Shown here: one piece after another, positions 37,309 to 44,980 of the stretch
Layout of the letters: the number at the start of each line of letters is the position of its first letter
Numbering within the stretch: the first letter of the stretch is position 1
Source: Solobacterium sp.
GTDB lineage: Bacteria > Bacillota_I > Bacilli_A > Erysipelotrichales > Erysipelotrichaceae
Direction of reading: 5' to 3'
DNA length: 64,000 nt
Assembly: GCA_017510405.1 (NCBI GenBank)
Contig: JAFWNG010000013.1
Location: 62,001 to 126,000, forward strand
Notes under the pieces: model-generated
Seen by the model: the letters and a program-made list of their open reading frames with translations, nothing else
What the model was told of the DNA's origin: nothing
Database searches by the model: none
Program-made: the position numbers and the translations under genes

Positions 37309-37967
37309 ATTACGTCTATATACTGGAATGCGAAGACGGTTCCTATTACACCGGCTGGACCGTTGATCTTCAGAAACGCTATGAAGCGCACTGCGCCGGC
37401 GCCGGCGCAAAGTATACGCGCATGCACAGACCTGTCCGCATCGCGTATTACGAGGAATACGCCGACCGGCAGGAAGCCATGCGCAGAGAGTACCGGATCA
37501 AGAAAATGACCCGGAAAGAGAAAGAGAAACTGACGGGCAGTGCGATTGTAAAAAACACGGGATTGAATCATAATATTCATAAGAGGAGGAATAATATGGA
37601 ACTCAAATTTTATCGCTGCAATAAGTGCAAGAAGATCGTTGTACAGCTGAACAAGGCAGGCTGCCCGACGATGTGCTGCGGAGAAGCAATGACGGAAATG
37701 CGTGTCGGAACGACGGACGGTGCAGTTGAAAAGCATGTACCGGCAGTCACAAAGGCAGACGGAAAACTGATCGTCAAAGTCGGCAGTGTGGATCATCCGA
37801 TGCTCGATAATCATTACATCGAATTCATCGTTGTCGAATACACAGACGGTTTCCGCATCAAATATCTGAACCCGGGCGACGCTCCGTGTGCAGAGTTTGA
37901 AGCAGAGGGTGCTGTTGCCGTATACGAATACTGCAACCTGCACGGTCTCTGGAAGACAGAACTGTAA
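37305..37967 (+). CDS. GIY-YIG nuclease domain protein fused in frame to a superoxide reductase frame
   Basis: Residues 1-80 are a UPF0213 (YazA/YhbQ)-type GIY-YIG domain: YVYILECEDGSYYTGWTVDL, KYTRMHRPVRIAYYEEY and EAMRREYRIKKM. The usual protein ends near residue 80-90, but no stop follows here. The frame runs through a 15-residue linker (VKNTGLNHNIHKR) into the superoxide reductase beginning at 37596. The ATG at 37305 overlaps the permease stop. Translation of the full 220 residues is possible; the second gene also has its own promoter and ribosome site. I treat this as a GIY-YIG gene that lost its stop codon. Confidence 0.6.
   Translation: MNYVYILECEDGSYYTGWTVDLQKRYEAHCAGAGAKYTRMHRPVRIAYYEEYADRQEAMRREYRIKKMTRKEKEKLTGSAIVKNTGLNHNIHKRRNNMELKFYRCNKCKKIVVQLNKAGCPTMCCGEAMTEMRVGTTDGAVEKHVPAVTKADGKLIVKVGSVDHPMLDNHYIEFIVVEYTDGFRIKYLNPGDAPCAEFEAEGAVAVYEYCNLHGLWKTEL
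37546..37574 (+). promoter_or_regulatory. Internal promoter of the superoxide reductase gene
   Basis: TTGTAA (37546-37551), 17-bp spacer, CATAAT (37569-37574), inside the linker frame between the two domains. AAGAGGAGG and the ATG follow. Confidence 0.65.
37596..37967 (+). CDS. Desulfoferrodoxin-type superoxide reductase
   Basis: 123 residues. N-terminal desulforedoxin domain with four cysteines (CNKC near residue 9 and PTMCCGEAM near 26), then the superoxide reductase domain whose iron ligands appear in EKHVPAV, VDHPM, NHYIEF and EYCNLHGLW. Reduces superoxide to peroxide without making oxygen, typical of anaerobes. Shine-Dalgarno AGAGGAGGA 6 bases before the ATG. Functions with the rubrerythrin at 41.9 kb as a peroxide and superoxide defence. 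Confidence 0.93.
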   Translation: MELKFYRCNKCKKIVVQLNKAGCPTMCCGEAMTEMRVGTTDGAVEKHVPAVTKADGKLIVKVGSVDHPMLDNHYIEFIVVEYTDGFRIKYLNPGDAPCAEFEAEGAVAVYEYCNLHGLWKTEL

Positions 37968-37973
37968 GCACTG

Positions 37974-38000
37974 AAAAACGGCATGCCAAGCCGTTTTTTA
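37974..38000 (+). terminator. Intrinsic terminator of the superoxide reductase gene
   Basis: AAAAACGGC, loop ATGCCAA, GCCGTTTTTT. Confidence 0.85.
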
Positions 38001-38055
38001 TTGTGAGCCGGACAGGCAGAGCAGAACTGTATGAAATTGTTTTCTGAAAACGAAC

Positions 38056-38084
38056 TTGAAATATTTTTGCGGTTGGAGTATAAA
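38056..38084 (+). promoter_or_regulatory. Promoter of the 115-residue orphan gene
   Basis: TTGAAA (38056-38061), 17-bp spacer, TATAAA (38079-38084). Transcription should start near 38091, at the foot of the hairpin that carries the Shine-Dalgarno. Confidence 0.82.
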
Positions 38085-38089
38085 TAACG

Positions 38090-38109
38090 CTTGTACAAGG
38101 AGGTACAAG
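38090..38109 (+). promoter_or_regulatory. Hairpin with the Shine-Dalgarno in its loop
   Basis: CTTGTAC, loop AAGGAG, GTACAAG: a perfect 7-bp stem whose whole 6-base loop is the ribosome binding site. It ends two bases before the ATG at 38112. Confidence 0.65.
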
Positions 38110-38111
38110 TG

Positions 38112-38459
38112 ATGTTTATGAAACGAAACACCGTACAAAACATGAAACCGGTCGTGTCTGAACCGGCGATGGACCATGTACAGATCGTCGCTGAGACACT
38201 GAACCGGAACTGCTTTACAGAGGGAGAAGAAGTCCGTTTTGCTCTGATCGACGGCGAATATCTACTGCTGAATGAACGTTATGAAGGAATACCGGCTTAT
38301 CTCTCTGTCAACGTGACGGAAGAGCAGGCGCAGCATCTGGCGGATGTCCGCGCTTCGTTCACGATCGTAAGAGGAAGCGATATGCTGTGGAAAGCTTCGC
38401 TGAATAATCCGTATGCGTATGTGCATCACGGGAAAAATAACTGGCTGGCGCTGAACTAG
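38112..38459 (+). CDS. Orphan protein of unknown function
   Basis: 115 residues, no signal peptide or membrane segment, mixed alpha/beta. A recognisable order is a helix (HVQIVAETLNRNCF), strands around VRFALIDGEYLLLNE, a helix EEQAQHLADV and a C-terminal YAYVHHGKNNWLALN. I know no family. ATG 38112 is the best start (8 bases after AAGGAGG); a GTG at 38109 and an ATG at 38118 are alternatives. Own promoter and own terminator make it a monocistronic unit. Confidence 0.7.
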   Translation: MFMKRNTVQNMKPVVSEPAMDHVQIVAETLNRNCFTEGEEVRFALIDGEYLLLNERYEGIPAYLSVNVTEEQAQHLADVRASFTIVRGSDMLWKASLNNPYAYVHHGKNNWLALN

Positions 38460-38464
38460 TCATG

Positions 38465-38491
38465 AAGCACTCACGAACGAGTGCTTTTTTT
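38465..38491 (+). terminator. Intrinsic terminator of the orphan gene
   Basis: AAGCACTC, loop ACGAAC, GAGTGCTT, run of T. Confidence 0.87.
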
Positions 38492-38552
38492 GAGCAAATC
38501 AAAAGATAGTGTTCTGAAAATGCTCTATGATGGAAAAAAGGAGGATGCAGGA

Positions 38553-38831
38553 ATGAAACCGATCACCATGTTTTATCTCGATGACTGCGGATACTGCGCC
38601 AAGGCACATAAGGCACTGGAGGAACTGATGCAGGAAAAGCCGGAATACCGCAGGATCCCGTTAACAAAGATCGAAGAAAGCAGGAACGCGGAACTGGCGG
38701 ATACCTACGATTATTATGCCGTGCCGAGTTTCTTTGACGGAAAAACAAAACTGTTCGAAGCGCATCTCTTCATGAGTTACGAGGATATCCGCGAAGAAGT
38801 CCGTAAAGTACTGGAATATGCGCTGAAATGA
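38553..38831 (+). CDS. Thioredoxin/glutaredoxin-like protein
   Basis: 92 residues. The active site is CGYC near residue 11, after the strand PITMFYLDD; a cis-Pro position follows in YAVPSFFDG near 53. The fold order fits a small thioredoxin-like protein, probably acting on disulfides in the cytoplasm. Start ATG 38553 with AAGGAGG upstream; a longer in-frame extension from 38481 has no ribosome site. Partner reductase not seen. Confidence 0.8.
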   Translation: MKPITMFYLDDCGYCAKAHKALEELMQEKPEYRRIPLTKIEESRNAELADTYDYYAVPSFFDGKTKLFEAHLFMSYEDIREEVRKVLEYALK

Positions 38832-38856
38832 TACGGTCTATGAACCGTATTTTTTG
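38831..38856 (+). terminator. Intrinsic terminator of the thioredoxin-like gene
   Basis: ATACGGT, loop CTATGA, ACCGTAT, then T run. Confidence 0.85.
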
Positions 38857-38872
38857 TTTGTGTATGCCCGGT

Positions 38873-38901
38873 TTGGGTGTCATCCGTTCCAGTGATATAA
38901 T
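38873..38901 (+). promoter_or_regulatory. Promoter of the M48-PARG-nitroreductase cluster
   Basis: TTGGGT (38873-38878), 17-bp spacer, TATAAT (38896-38901) with a TGA extension. GGAGG and ATG 38925 follow. Confidence 0.75.
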
Positions 38902-38924
38902 GAAGTGAAGGAGGATTTGACGAT

Positions 38925-40046
38925 ATGACAGTTGATCCCAAGTACTATATTCATCCGGAAGACCGCTCGGCACTGGAAACGCTGAAGGCTTTCCCGGGCT
39001 TCCAGCAGCTGCTGAAAGCATTTATGAAAGAGTGGAGTGAGAAATATTCCCGCATGGTCCACATGTCGGGATGCGTCCGCATCAGTGAAGAGCAGATGCC
39101 GGAATACTATGAGATGCTGAAAGAGGTATGCGAACAGCTGGGCATTGAAGTCCCGGAACTGTATATGGAACGGAATGTCGTGCCGAACGCCTACACATCC
39201 GGAGACACGAAGCCGTTTATTGTGATGACCACAGGACTGGTGGATATCCTGCCGAAAGAGCTGATCCCGACGATCCTGGCGCATGAGTGCGGACATATTG
39301 CCTGCCATCACGTTCTGTACCGGACGATGGGAGCGATGCTGCTGAACGGAACGATCTCGGCCCTGAGCATCCTGATCCCATTCGGTGCGATCGTGTCGCT
39401 GCCGCTGGAACTGGCATTCTACAACTGGATGCGCGCCAGCGAGTATTCCGCGGACCGGGCGGCGATCCTGTGCGACGGAACGCCGGATAAGATGATCGAA
39501 GTATGCATGCGGCTTGCCGGCTATGACCAGAAAGAGGTCAGCGAAGAAGCAAAAGCGGCATTCATGCGGCAGGCGGAAGAATACGAAGTGCAGGCGAAAG
39601 ACTCTGCCCGCAGCAAGTCCATCGAGTTCCTGCTGCTGCGGCGCCGCACCCATCCGTTTACGGCGATCCGCGCTCTGGAGTGTGAGCGCTGGGCATCTTC
39701 GGATTCCTACCGACGGATCCTGGACGGAACGTACGTCGAAGAGGAAATGATGGAATTCGTGCCGTCGGAAAAAGAAACCGAGACCGCTGAGAAAGAAGAG
39801 AAAAAGAAAGGCGGACTGTTTGACTTCGATCTTCCCGGCATCGAACTGCCGAAAGTGGATCTGCCGAAAGTCGATCTCCCGCGCATCGATCTGGGAAGCC
39901 TCTGGAAAAAGAAGGAAGAACCGGAAGAAGCCGTCGATCTGACACCGGTATACCGTCAGCTGCGCGAGCTGAAGGAACTGGTGAAAGAGGGAGTGATCAC
40001 GGAAGAAGACTACGAAGCGAAGAAAAAGAAACTGCTGGATCTGTAA
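38925..40046 (+). CDS. M48-family metallopeptidase with a C-terminal SHOCT domain
   Basis: 373 residues. The zinc motif is AHECGHIACHH (HExxH) near residue 121, and a second Glu ligand is likely in ASEYSADRAA near 172. Membrane segments flank this region (GAMLLNGTISALSILIPFGA). Then a repeated linker LPKVDLPKVDLPRIDL near 305 and a SHOCT domain (LRELKELVKEGVITEEDYEA) at the end. M48 peptidases of this kind act in membrane protein turnover; SHOCT is a small helical pair found at C termini. Followed by a PARG gene 9 bases downstream. Confidence 0.88.
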   Translation: MTVDPKYYIHPEDRSALETLKAFPGFQQLLKAFMKEWSEKYSRMVHMSGCVRISEEQMPEYYEMLKEVCEQLGIEVPELYMERNVVPNAYTSGDTKPFIVMTTGLVDILPKELIPTILAHECGHIACHHVLYRTMGAMLLNGTISALSILIPFGAIVSLPLELAFYNWMRASEYSADRAAILCDGTPDKMIEVCMRLAGYDQKEVSEEAKAAFMRQAEEYEVQAKDSARSKSIEFLLLRRRTHPFTAIRALECERWASSDSYRRILDGTYVEEEMMEFVPSEKETETAEKEEKKKGGLFDFDLPGIELPKVDLPKVDLPRIDLGSLWKKKEEPEEAVDLTPVYRQLRELKELVKEGVITEEDYEAKKKKLLDL

Positions 40047-40055
40047 GGAGAAACT

Positions 40056-40904
40056 ATGAGAGATAAACTGATCACAATGCTGGCGGATACGCTGAATATC
40101 ACGAGACACGGGCATTACAGCTATATGGGAACGACCGTCGACCTGCCGTCCACGCCGGAACAGCGGATGGAATGCACAGTGCTGCTTCCGGAGGTAGTGC
40201 ACAGTCTGCCGGATGTCGAAGTGACTGTTTCCGGTACGCCGTGTGAATACTCGGTCGTCAATGAGGATACCTTCTCCGCCGCGGAAGACTGGGTGAGAGA
40301 AGGATATGATAAAGTACTTGCCCTGAATCTGGCCAATCCGGTCAGTCCGGGCGGCGGGGTGACCCGCGGCGCAGTGGCCCAGGAAGAGGATCTCTGCCGC
40401 CGAAGCACGCTTCTGCCGGTACTGGATAGTGATGCCGCAAGACCGTATTATGTATATAACAGAAGGCCGACGACAAAAATGGGAAGCGACGGCGTAATCC
40501 TGACGCCGTATGTCGACGTGTTCCGGGAACCGGACGGACACAAGATGGAAAAGCCGTTCACGACAGGCGTCATCACGGCGGCGGCACCGATGGTGTCATA
40601 CGGTTACGAAGGCATGAGTGAGGCACAGTACGAAGAGCTGTTTGAAAAACGGATCGAATCCCTGCTGAAGGCATGCGCATACTTCGGATATAAGAATCTG
40701 GTGCTCGGTGCCTGGGGATGCGGCGCGTTCGGCAATGATGCGAAAGTCGTCGCAAGGCTGTTCCGCAAAGTGATCGACAATATGGTATACAGCGGGCATA
40801 CGTGCAGTGAACTGTTTGAACATATCACCTTTGCGGTGCTCTGCGTCCACCGGACATACAACTATGAGATGTTCTGCAGAGAGTTCAAAGGAGAAGGGCG
40901 GTGA
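40056..40904 (+). CDS. Microbial-type poly(ADP-ribose) glycohydrolase (TIGR02452)
   Basis: 282-residue macrodomain enzyme. The catalytic signature GGG (residues 99-101) with QEE (109-111) is intact in NPVSPGGGVTRGAVAQEEDL; LVLGAWGCGAFGND near 215 matches the ribose-binding loop. The N-terminal DUF2263 cap is present. Removes ADP-ribose chains from proteins. No ADP-ribosyltransferase is in the window. AAGGAG precedes the ATG. Four-base overlap (GTGA) with the nitroreductase. Confidence 0.9.
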   Translation: MRDKLITMLADTLNITRHGHYSYMGTTVDLPSTPEQRMECTVLLPEVVHSLPDVEVTVSGTPCEYSVVNEDTFSAAEDWVREGYDKVLALNLANPVSPGGGVTRGAVAQEEDLCRRSTLLPVLDSDAARPYYVYNRRPTTKMGSDGVILTPYVDVFREPDGHKMEKPFTTGVITAAAPMVSYGYEGMSEAQYEELFEKRIESLLKACAYFGYKNLVLGAWGCGAFGNDAKVVARLFRKVIDNMVYSGHTCSELFEHITFAVLCVHRTYNYEMFCREFKGEGR

Positions 40905-41419
40905 CGCTTCACGAGATCATGCGCAGACGCCGAAGCGTGCGCGTTTATACCGGTGAAGCGATCCCGGACGACGTACTGAATGAAGTGATCAGAGCAGGGC
41001 TTCTGGCCCCAAGCAGCCGCGGTCAGAAACCGTGCGAGTTCTATGTTGTCCGGAATAAGGATATTCTGGCGGCGCTTGCCGGTGTCAAGAAAGCAGGCGG
41101 CGCCATGCTGAAGGACGCCGACGCGGCGATCGTTGTTTCGGCATCGGAACAGAAAGCGGATACCTGGACGGAAGACTGCAGCATCGCGCTTACCTACATG
41201 GATCTTGCGGCGGCGGAAGCGGGGCTCGGCAGCTGCTGGGTCCAGATCCATCTGCGCAAAGACGCGGACGGTGCAGACGCCGAAGCAAACGTCCGGAAGA
41301 TCCTGCATCTCGGCGATGATATGCGGATCGCGGGAATTCTTTCCCTGGGAGTATCAGCGCAGGTACTGCCGGAACATGCCGAAGCAGATCCTGAGTCAGA
41401 CAGCGTTCACAGGATCTGA
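40901..41419 (+). CDS. Nitroreductase family protein
   Basis: 172-residue FMN-dependent oxidoreductase. The start is the GTG at 40901 overlapping the PARG stop, after GAAGGG. MRRRRSVRVYTGEAIPDD near residue 6 and LLAPSSRGQKPCEFYVV near 35 are the FMN-phosphate and flavin segments; AAEAGLGSCWVQI near 110 completes the fold. Substrate unknown; coenzyme NAD(P)H is typical. A cofactor link with PARG (NAD turnover) is only a guess. Confidence 0.9.
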   Translation: MTLHEIMRRRRSVRVYTGEAIPDDVLNEVIRAGLLAPSSRGQKPCEFYVVRNKDILAALAGVKKAGGAMLKDADAAIVVSASEQKADTWTEDCSIALTYMDLAAAEAGLGSCWVQIHLRKDADGADAEANVRKILHLGDDMRIAGILSLGVSAQVLPEHAEADPESDSVHRI

Positions 41420-41451
41420 CGGAAGCGGATCAAAGAAAGAGGGACTGCAGA

Positions 41452-41772
41452 ATGAAAAAGGTGTTTTTGATTTGGACAGCAGTATCGTTTTTCCTTGCCG
41501 GGCTCGGTCTGATAGCGCATCGGTCGGATACGCCGGCCGGATTCTACGCCGGTGCGGAACCGCCGCAGGTAGAAGATGTACGCGGGTATAACCGGGCGGT
41601 CGCCACGATGTGGTGGGGCGCGGCGCTGGTATTTGAATCGATCGGTCTGCTCCTTCTGCGGGCAAAACAGTTCGGTCATATCGTGACCGCGGTGATCCTG
41701 CTGACAGCAGCCTGGGTATTCTGTCTGATCCTGTGCTACCGGAAAATCGAATCACGCTTCAAAGGCGACTGA
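41452..41772 (+). CDS. Hypothetical three-helix membrane protein
   Basis: 106 residues. Three hydrophobic segments: FLIWTAVSFFLAGLGLIA (near 5), ATMWWGAALVFESIGLLLL (near 51) and HIVTAVILLTAAWVFCLIL (near 75). Between 1 and 2 a 25-residue loop contains GFYAGAEPPQVED. It resembles the DUF3784-type small membrane proteins but I am not sure. GGGACTGCAG-like weak ribosome site; probably read from the upstream nitroreductase. Confidence 0.65.
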   Translation: MKKVFLIWTAVSFFLAGLGLIAHRSDTPAGFYAGAEPPQVEDVRGYNRAVATMWWGAALVFESIGLLLLRAKQFGHIVTAVILLTAAWVFCLILCYRKIESRFKGD

Positions 41773-41790
41773 AATCGTAAAGCATTAATA

Positions 41791-41819
41791 TTCACAGAAA
41801 ATAGAGAATTAGATATAAT
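41791..41819 (+). promoter_or_regulatory. Promoter of the rubrerythrin gene
   Basis: TTCACA, 17-bp spacer and TATAAT (about 41814-41819). A leader hairpin follows. No convincing PerR box. Confidence 0.65.
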
Positions 41820-41830
41820 CAGGATAGCCA

Positions 41831-41860
41831 AGGCAGACCTGTATATGCAGGTCATGCCCT
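41831..41860 (+). promoter_or_regulatory. Leader hairpin of the rubrerythrin gene
   Basis: GACCTG, loop TATATG, CAGGTC, extended by AGGCA/TGCCCT pairing around it. No T run follows, so it may stabilise the mRNA or regulate translation and is not a terminator. Confidence 0.45.
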
Positions 41861-41887
41861 ATGTGACATAAAGAGGAGGATAATAAT

Positions 41888-42577
41888 ATGGCTAAATTTA
41901 AATGTCTGTTATGTGATGCAGAGTTTGAAGCTGACAGTTTTGAAGAAGCAGTCTGCCCAATCTGCGGTGCGAGCGGCGAAGACAGCATTATCGAGATCAA
42001 GGAAGATGACATTGCCGAGATCAAGGAAGAAGCTCCGAAGGCGAATCCGTATGCAGGAACACAGACCGAAAAGAATCTGGAAGCTGCATTTGCCGGTGAG
42101 TCGCAGGCACGAAACAAATACACATACTTTGCGTCCAAGGCAAAGAAGGAAGGCTATGAGCAGATCGCTGCTCTGTTCCTGAAGACAGCGGACAATGAAA
42201 AAGAACATGCAAAGATGTGGTTCAAGGAACTCAACGGCATCGGCACAACAGCAGAGAACCTGGAAGCTGCCGCTGACGGTGAGAACTATGAATGGACCGA
42301 TATGTATGAAGATTTCGCAAAGACAGCAGAAGCGGAAGGCTTCCCGGAGCTCGCAGCTAAGTTCCGCGGTGTTGCGGCGATCGAAAAGCATCACGAAGAG
42401 CGTTATCGTGCACTGCTGAAGAACGTTGAACTGCAGGAAGTCTTCGAGAAGAGCGAAGTCAAGATCTGGGAATGCCGCAACTGCGGACACATCGTTGTCG
42501 GCACAAAGGCACCGGAAGTATGCCCGGTTTGCGCTCATCCGCAGTCCTATTTCGAGATCAACGCAGAAAACTACTGA
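41888..42577 (+). CDS. Rubrerythrin with rubredoxin-like domains at both ends
   Basis: 229 residues. The N-terminal rubredoxin-like domain has CLLC and CPICG within residues 6-28; the ferritin-like diiron domain (about 60-180) has the EKEHAKMWF and EKHHEERY Glu/His ligands; the C-terminal rubredoxin has CRNCGH and CPVCAHP. This is the reverse-rubrerythrin type extended with a second rubredoxin-like domain. Reduces hydrogen peroxide in anaerobes. AGAGGAGGA precedes the ATG. Own promoter and terminator. Confidence 0.92.
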   Translation: MAKFKCLLCDAEFEADSFEEAVCPICGASGEDSIIEIKEDDIAEIKEEAPKANPYAGTQTEKNLEAAFAGESQARNKYTYFASKAKKEGYEQIAALFLKTADNEKEHAKMWFKELNGIGTTAENLEAAADGENYEWTDMYEDFAKTAEAEGFPELAAKFRGVAAIEKHHEERYRALLKNVELQEVFEKSEVKIWECRNCGHIVVGTKAPEVCPVCAHPQSYFEINAENY

Positions 42578-42595
42578 TTCAGATTCTAAGTTTTC

Positions 42596-42622
42596 AAGTC
42601 CCCCGCCAAGGGGACTTTTTTC
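42596..42622 (+). terminator. Intrinsic terminator of the rubrerythrin gene
   Basis: AAGTCCCC, loop CGCCAA, GGGGACTT, then T run. Confidence 0.87.
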
Positions 42623-42645
42623 TTTGTGTTCAAATAAATAGGGAT

Positions 42646-42654
42646 GTGCTACAA
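42646..42654 (+). promoter_or_regulatory. Extended -10 promoter of pnp
   Basis: TGCTACAAT near 42646-42654 is a TGn-extended -10. A long AT-rich leader of about 50 bases follows to the pnp ATG. Confidence 0.5.
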
Positions 42655-42705
42655 TAAATAAGTTGAAATTTTAGACGAGATATATAGAGGTAAAGAGATA
42701 GAGAT

Positions 42706-44922
42706 ATGGAAAAGTATGTGAAAAGCTGGAACTTCCACGGACGTACACTCACCGTGGAAAACGGAGAAATAGCGAAACAGGCAGGCGGCTCCGTTCTGGT
42801 ACGGTACGATGATACCGTAGTGCTGTCCACAGCAACAGCAAGCAATCAGGCAAAGGACACGGATTTCTTTCCGCTGACAGTCCTTTATCAGGAAAAGATG
42901 TATGCGGCAGGCAAGATCCCGGGAGGATTCCTGCGCCGCGAAGGAAGAGCGAGCGAACACGCGACTCTGACGGCACGTCTGATCGACCGTCCGATCCGTC
43001 CGATGTTCGCGGAAGGCTTCCGCAATGAAGTACAGATCGTAAACACAGTTCTGTCCGTCGATCCGGATGCCAGCAGCGAAATGGCGTCATTATTCGGTTC
43101 CTCCCTGGCATTATGCGTATCCGATATTCCGTTCAACGGTCCGGTCGCAGGCGTGCAGGTAGGCCGCGTAAACGGTGAGTTCATCATCAACCCGTCCGTG
43201 GAACAGGATGAGCAGTCCGACATTCATCTGACAGTTGCCGGTACAAAAGAAGCCATCAATATGGTCGAAGCCGGTGCGAAGGAAGTCAGTGAAGACGATA
43301 TGCTTCAGGCTCTGATGTTCGGTCACGAAGCAATCAAGGAACTGTGCGCGATCCAGGAAGAAGTCATCGCCGCATGTGCGAAGGAAAAGATGGAAGTCGT
43401 TCTGTATGAGATCGACCCGCGCGTTAAGGAATACGTTGACGCCAACGGTGCGCAGCGCATCTGCGAAGCAGTATCCATCAAGGGCAAGCTCGAGCGTTAT
43501 GAAACGATCGACAAGCTCATTGCCGAGATGGAAGAAGGCGTTGCTGAACTGGAATGGGAAGATGAAGCAGCGAAGGAAAAAGCCGTCAAGCAGGCACATG
43601 AATATGGTGTTGAGGTCGAAGCAGGCGAAGTACGCCGTCTGATCTCCGAAGAAAAGATCCGTCCGGACGGAAGAGCTCTGGATGAGCTGCGTCCGCTGGA
43701 CTCACAGGTCGATCTGCTTCCGCGTGTACATGGTTCCGCCATGTTCACCCGCGGTGAGACACAGGTATTATCCGTTACGACACTCGGTCCGCTGTCCGAT
43801 GCGCAGATCGTGGATGATCTGACGCTGACAACGGAAAAGAGATGGATGCACCAGTACAACTTCCCGCCGTTCTCCGTCGGTGAAGTAGGCCGTATGGGTG
43901 CGCCGGGACGCCGTGAGATCGGTCACGGTGCGCTGGGTGAGCGTGCGCTTGCACAGGTACTGCCGAGCCGTGAGGACTTCCCGTATGCGATCCGCACAAG
44001 CGCGGAAGTACTGGAATCCAACGGATCCAGTTCCCAGGCTTCGATCTGTGCCGGTACGATGTCTCTGATGGCAGCCGGTGTTCCGATCAAGGCAATGGTT
44101 GCCGGTGTGGCAATGGGTCTGATCACGGTCGGTGATACTTATTCGATCCTGACCGACATCCAGGGTATGGAAGACCACTACGGCGATATGGACTTCAAGG
44201 TCGCCGGTACACGTGAGGGAATCACAGCCCTGCAGATGGATATCAAAGTCACAGGCATCTCCTATGAGATCCTGAAGGAAGCTCTTGCTCAGGCTCACAA
44301 AGGCCGTATGCAGATCCTCGACAACATGGAAACAGCGATCAGTGAGCCGCGTCCGGAAGTATCCAAGTACGCTCCGAAGATGGATCACCTGATGATCCCG
44401 GTCGACAAGATCCGTATCGTCATCGGCAAGGGCGGCGAACAGATCGATAAGATCATCGAAGAGTGCAATGACGTCAAGATCGATATCGAAGACGACGGAA
44501 CCTGCATCATCTACCATACCGACCGTGAGAGCATCAACAAGGCCAAGGGCATCATCCTGGATCTGATCCGGGAAGCCAAGGTCGGCGATATCTACGATGC
44601 AAAGGTAAGCGAAGTACGTGAATCCTATGCGTTCGTCAACCTGTTCGGCAGCACGGATGCGCTGCTGCACGTCAGCCAGGTCTCCTGGGAGCGTGTAGAG
44701 AATATCGGTGACGTCCTGCATGTCGGCGATACCGTTAAGGTAAAGGTCGTTGCAATTGACGATGCCGGCAAGGTCAAAGTCTCCGCCCGTGAATGCACGG
44801 AAAAACCGGAAGGCTATCAGGAAAAGAAACCGGCGCCGAGAAATCCGAAGAAGACAGGCGCTCCGCACGGCGACAAAAACGCAAATGTGGAACGCAGAGT
44901 CTTCCGCAAAAAGGCTGAATAA
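42706..44922 (+). CDS. pnp: Polyribonucleotide nucleotidyltransferase (PNPase)
   Basis: 738 residues. Two RNase PH domains (first with [14 protein letters not shown]; second with [15 protein letters not shown] and FTRGETQVL), a helical linker, then KH ([16 protein letters not shown] near 568) and S1 ([21 protein letters not shown] near 625) domains. 3'-5' phosphorolytic exonuclease of the RNA degradosome. The C-terminal tail is Lys/Arg-rich. Strong codon bias. Not next to rpsO here. Confidence 0.96.
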   Translation: MEKYVKSWNFHGRTLTVENGEIAKQAGGSVLVRYDDTVVLSTATASNQAKDTDFFPLTVLYQEKMYAAGKIPGGFLRREGRASEHATLTARLIDRPIRPMFAEGFRNEVQIVNTVLSVDPDASSEMASLFGSSLALCVSDIPFNGPVAGVQVGRVNGEFIINPSVEQDEQSDIHLTVAGTKEAINMVEAGAKEVSEDDMLQALMFGHEAIKELCAIQEEVIAACAKEKMEVVLYEIDPRVKEYVDANGAQRICEAVSIKGKLERYETIDKLIAEMEEGVAELEWEDEAAKEKAVKQAHEYGVEVEAGEVRRLISEEKIRPDGRALDELRPLDSQVDLLPRVHGSAMFTRGETQVLSVTTLGPLSDAQIVDDLTLTTEKRWMHQYNFPPFSVGEVGRMGAPGRREIGHGALGERALAQVLPSREDFPYAIRTSAEVLESNGSSSQASICAGTMSLMAAGVPIKAMVAGVAMGLITVGDTYSILTDIQGMEDHYGDMDFKVAGTREGITALQMDIKVTGISYEILKEALAQAHKGRMQILDNMETAISEPRPEVSKYAPKMDHLMIPVDKIRIVIGKGGEQIDKIIEECNDVKIDIEDDGTCIIYHTDRESINKAKGIILDLIREAKVGDIYDAKVSEVRESYAFVNLFGSTDALLHVSQVSWERVENIGDVLHVGDTVKVKVVAIDDAGKVKVSARECTEKPEGYQEKKPAPRNPKKTGAPHGDKNANVERRVFRKKAE

Positions 44923-44939
44923 CAGAGCTGAATAACAGA
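44914..44939 (+). repeat. 13-bp tandem duplication at the pnp stop codon
   Basis: GCTGAATAACAGA occurs twice in a row (44914-44926 and 44927-44939). The first copy contains the TAA stop of pnp. Confidence 0.85.
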
Positions 44940-44940
44940 A

Positions 44941-44963
44941 AAGAAGGCGCAAGCCTTCTTTTT
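44941..44963 (+). terminator. Intrinsic terminator of pnp
   Basis: AAGAAGGC, loop GCAA, GCCTTCTT, T run. It is followed by AAGGAAAACG as the ribosome site of trmB. Confidence 0.8.
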
Positions 44964-44980
44964 GGAAGGAAAACGAAACT

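Noticed and set aside
38465-38491. AGCACTC / GAGTGCT arms resembling the HrcA CIRCE operator
   Set aside because: The spacer is 6 bases and not 9, a T run follows, and it lies directly after a stop codon. It is an intrinsic terminator.
41784-41820. PerR-type box near the rubrerythrin promoter
   Set aside because: The AT-rich sequence has no TTATAAT-N-ATTATAA symmetry.
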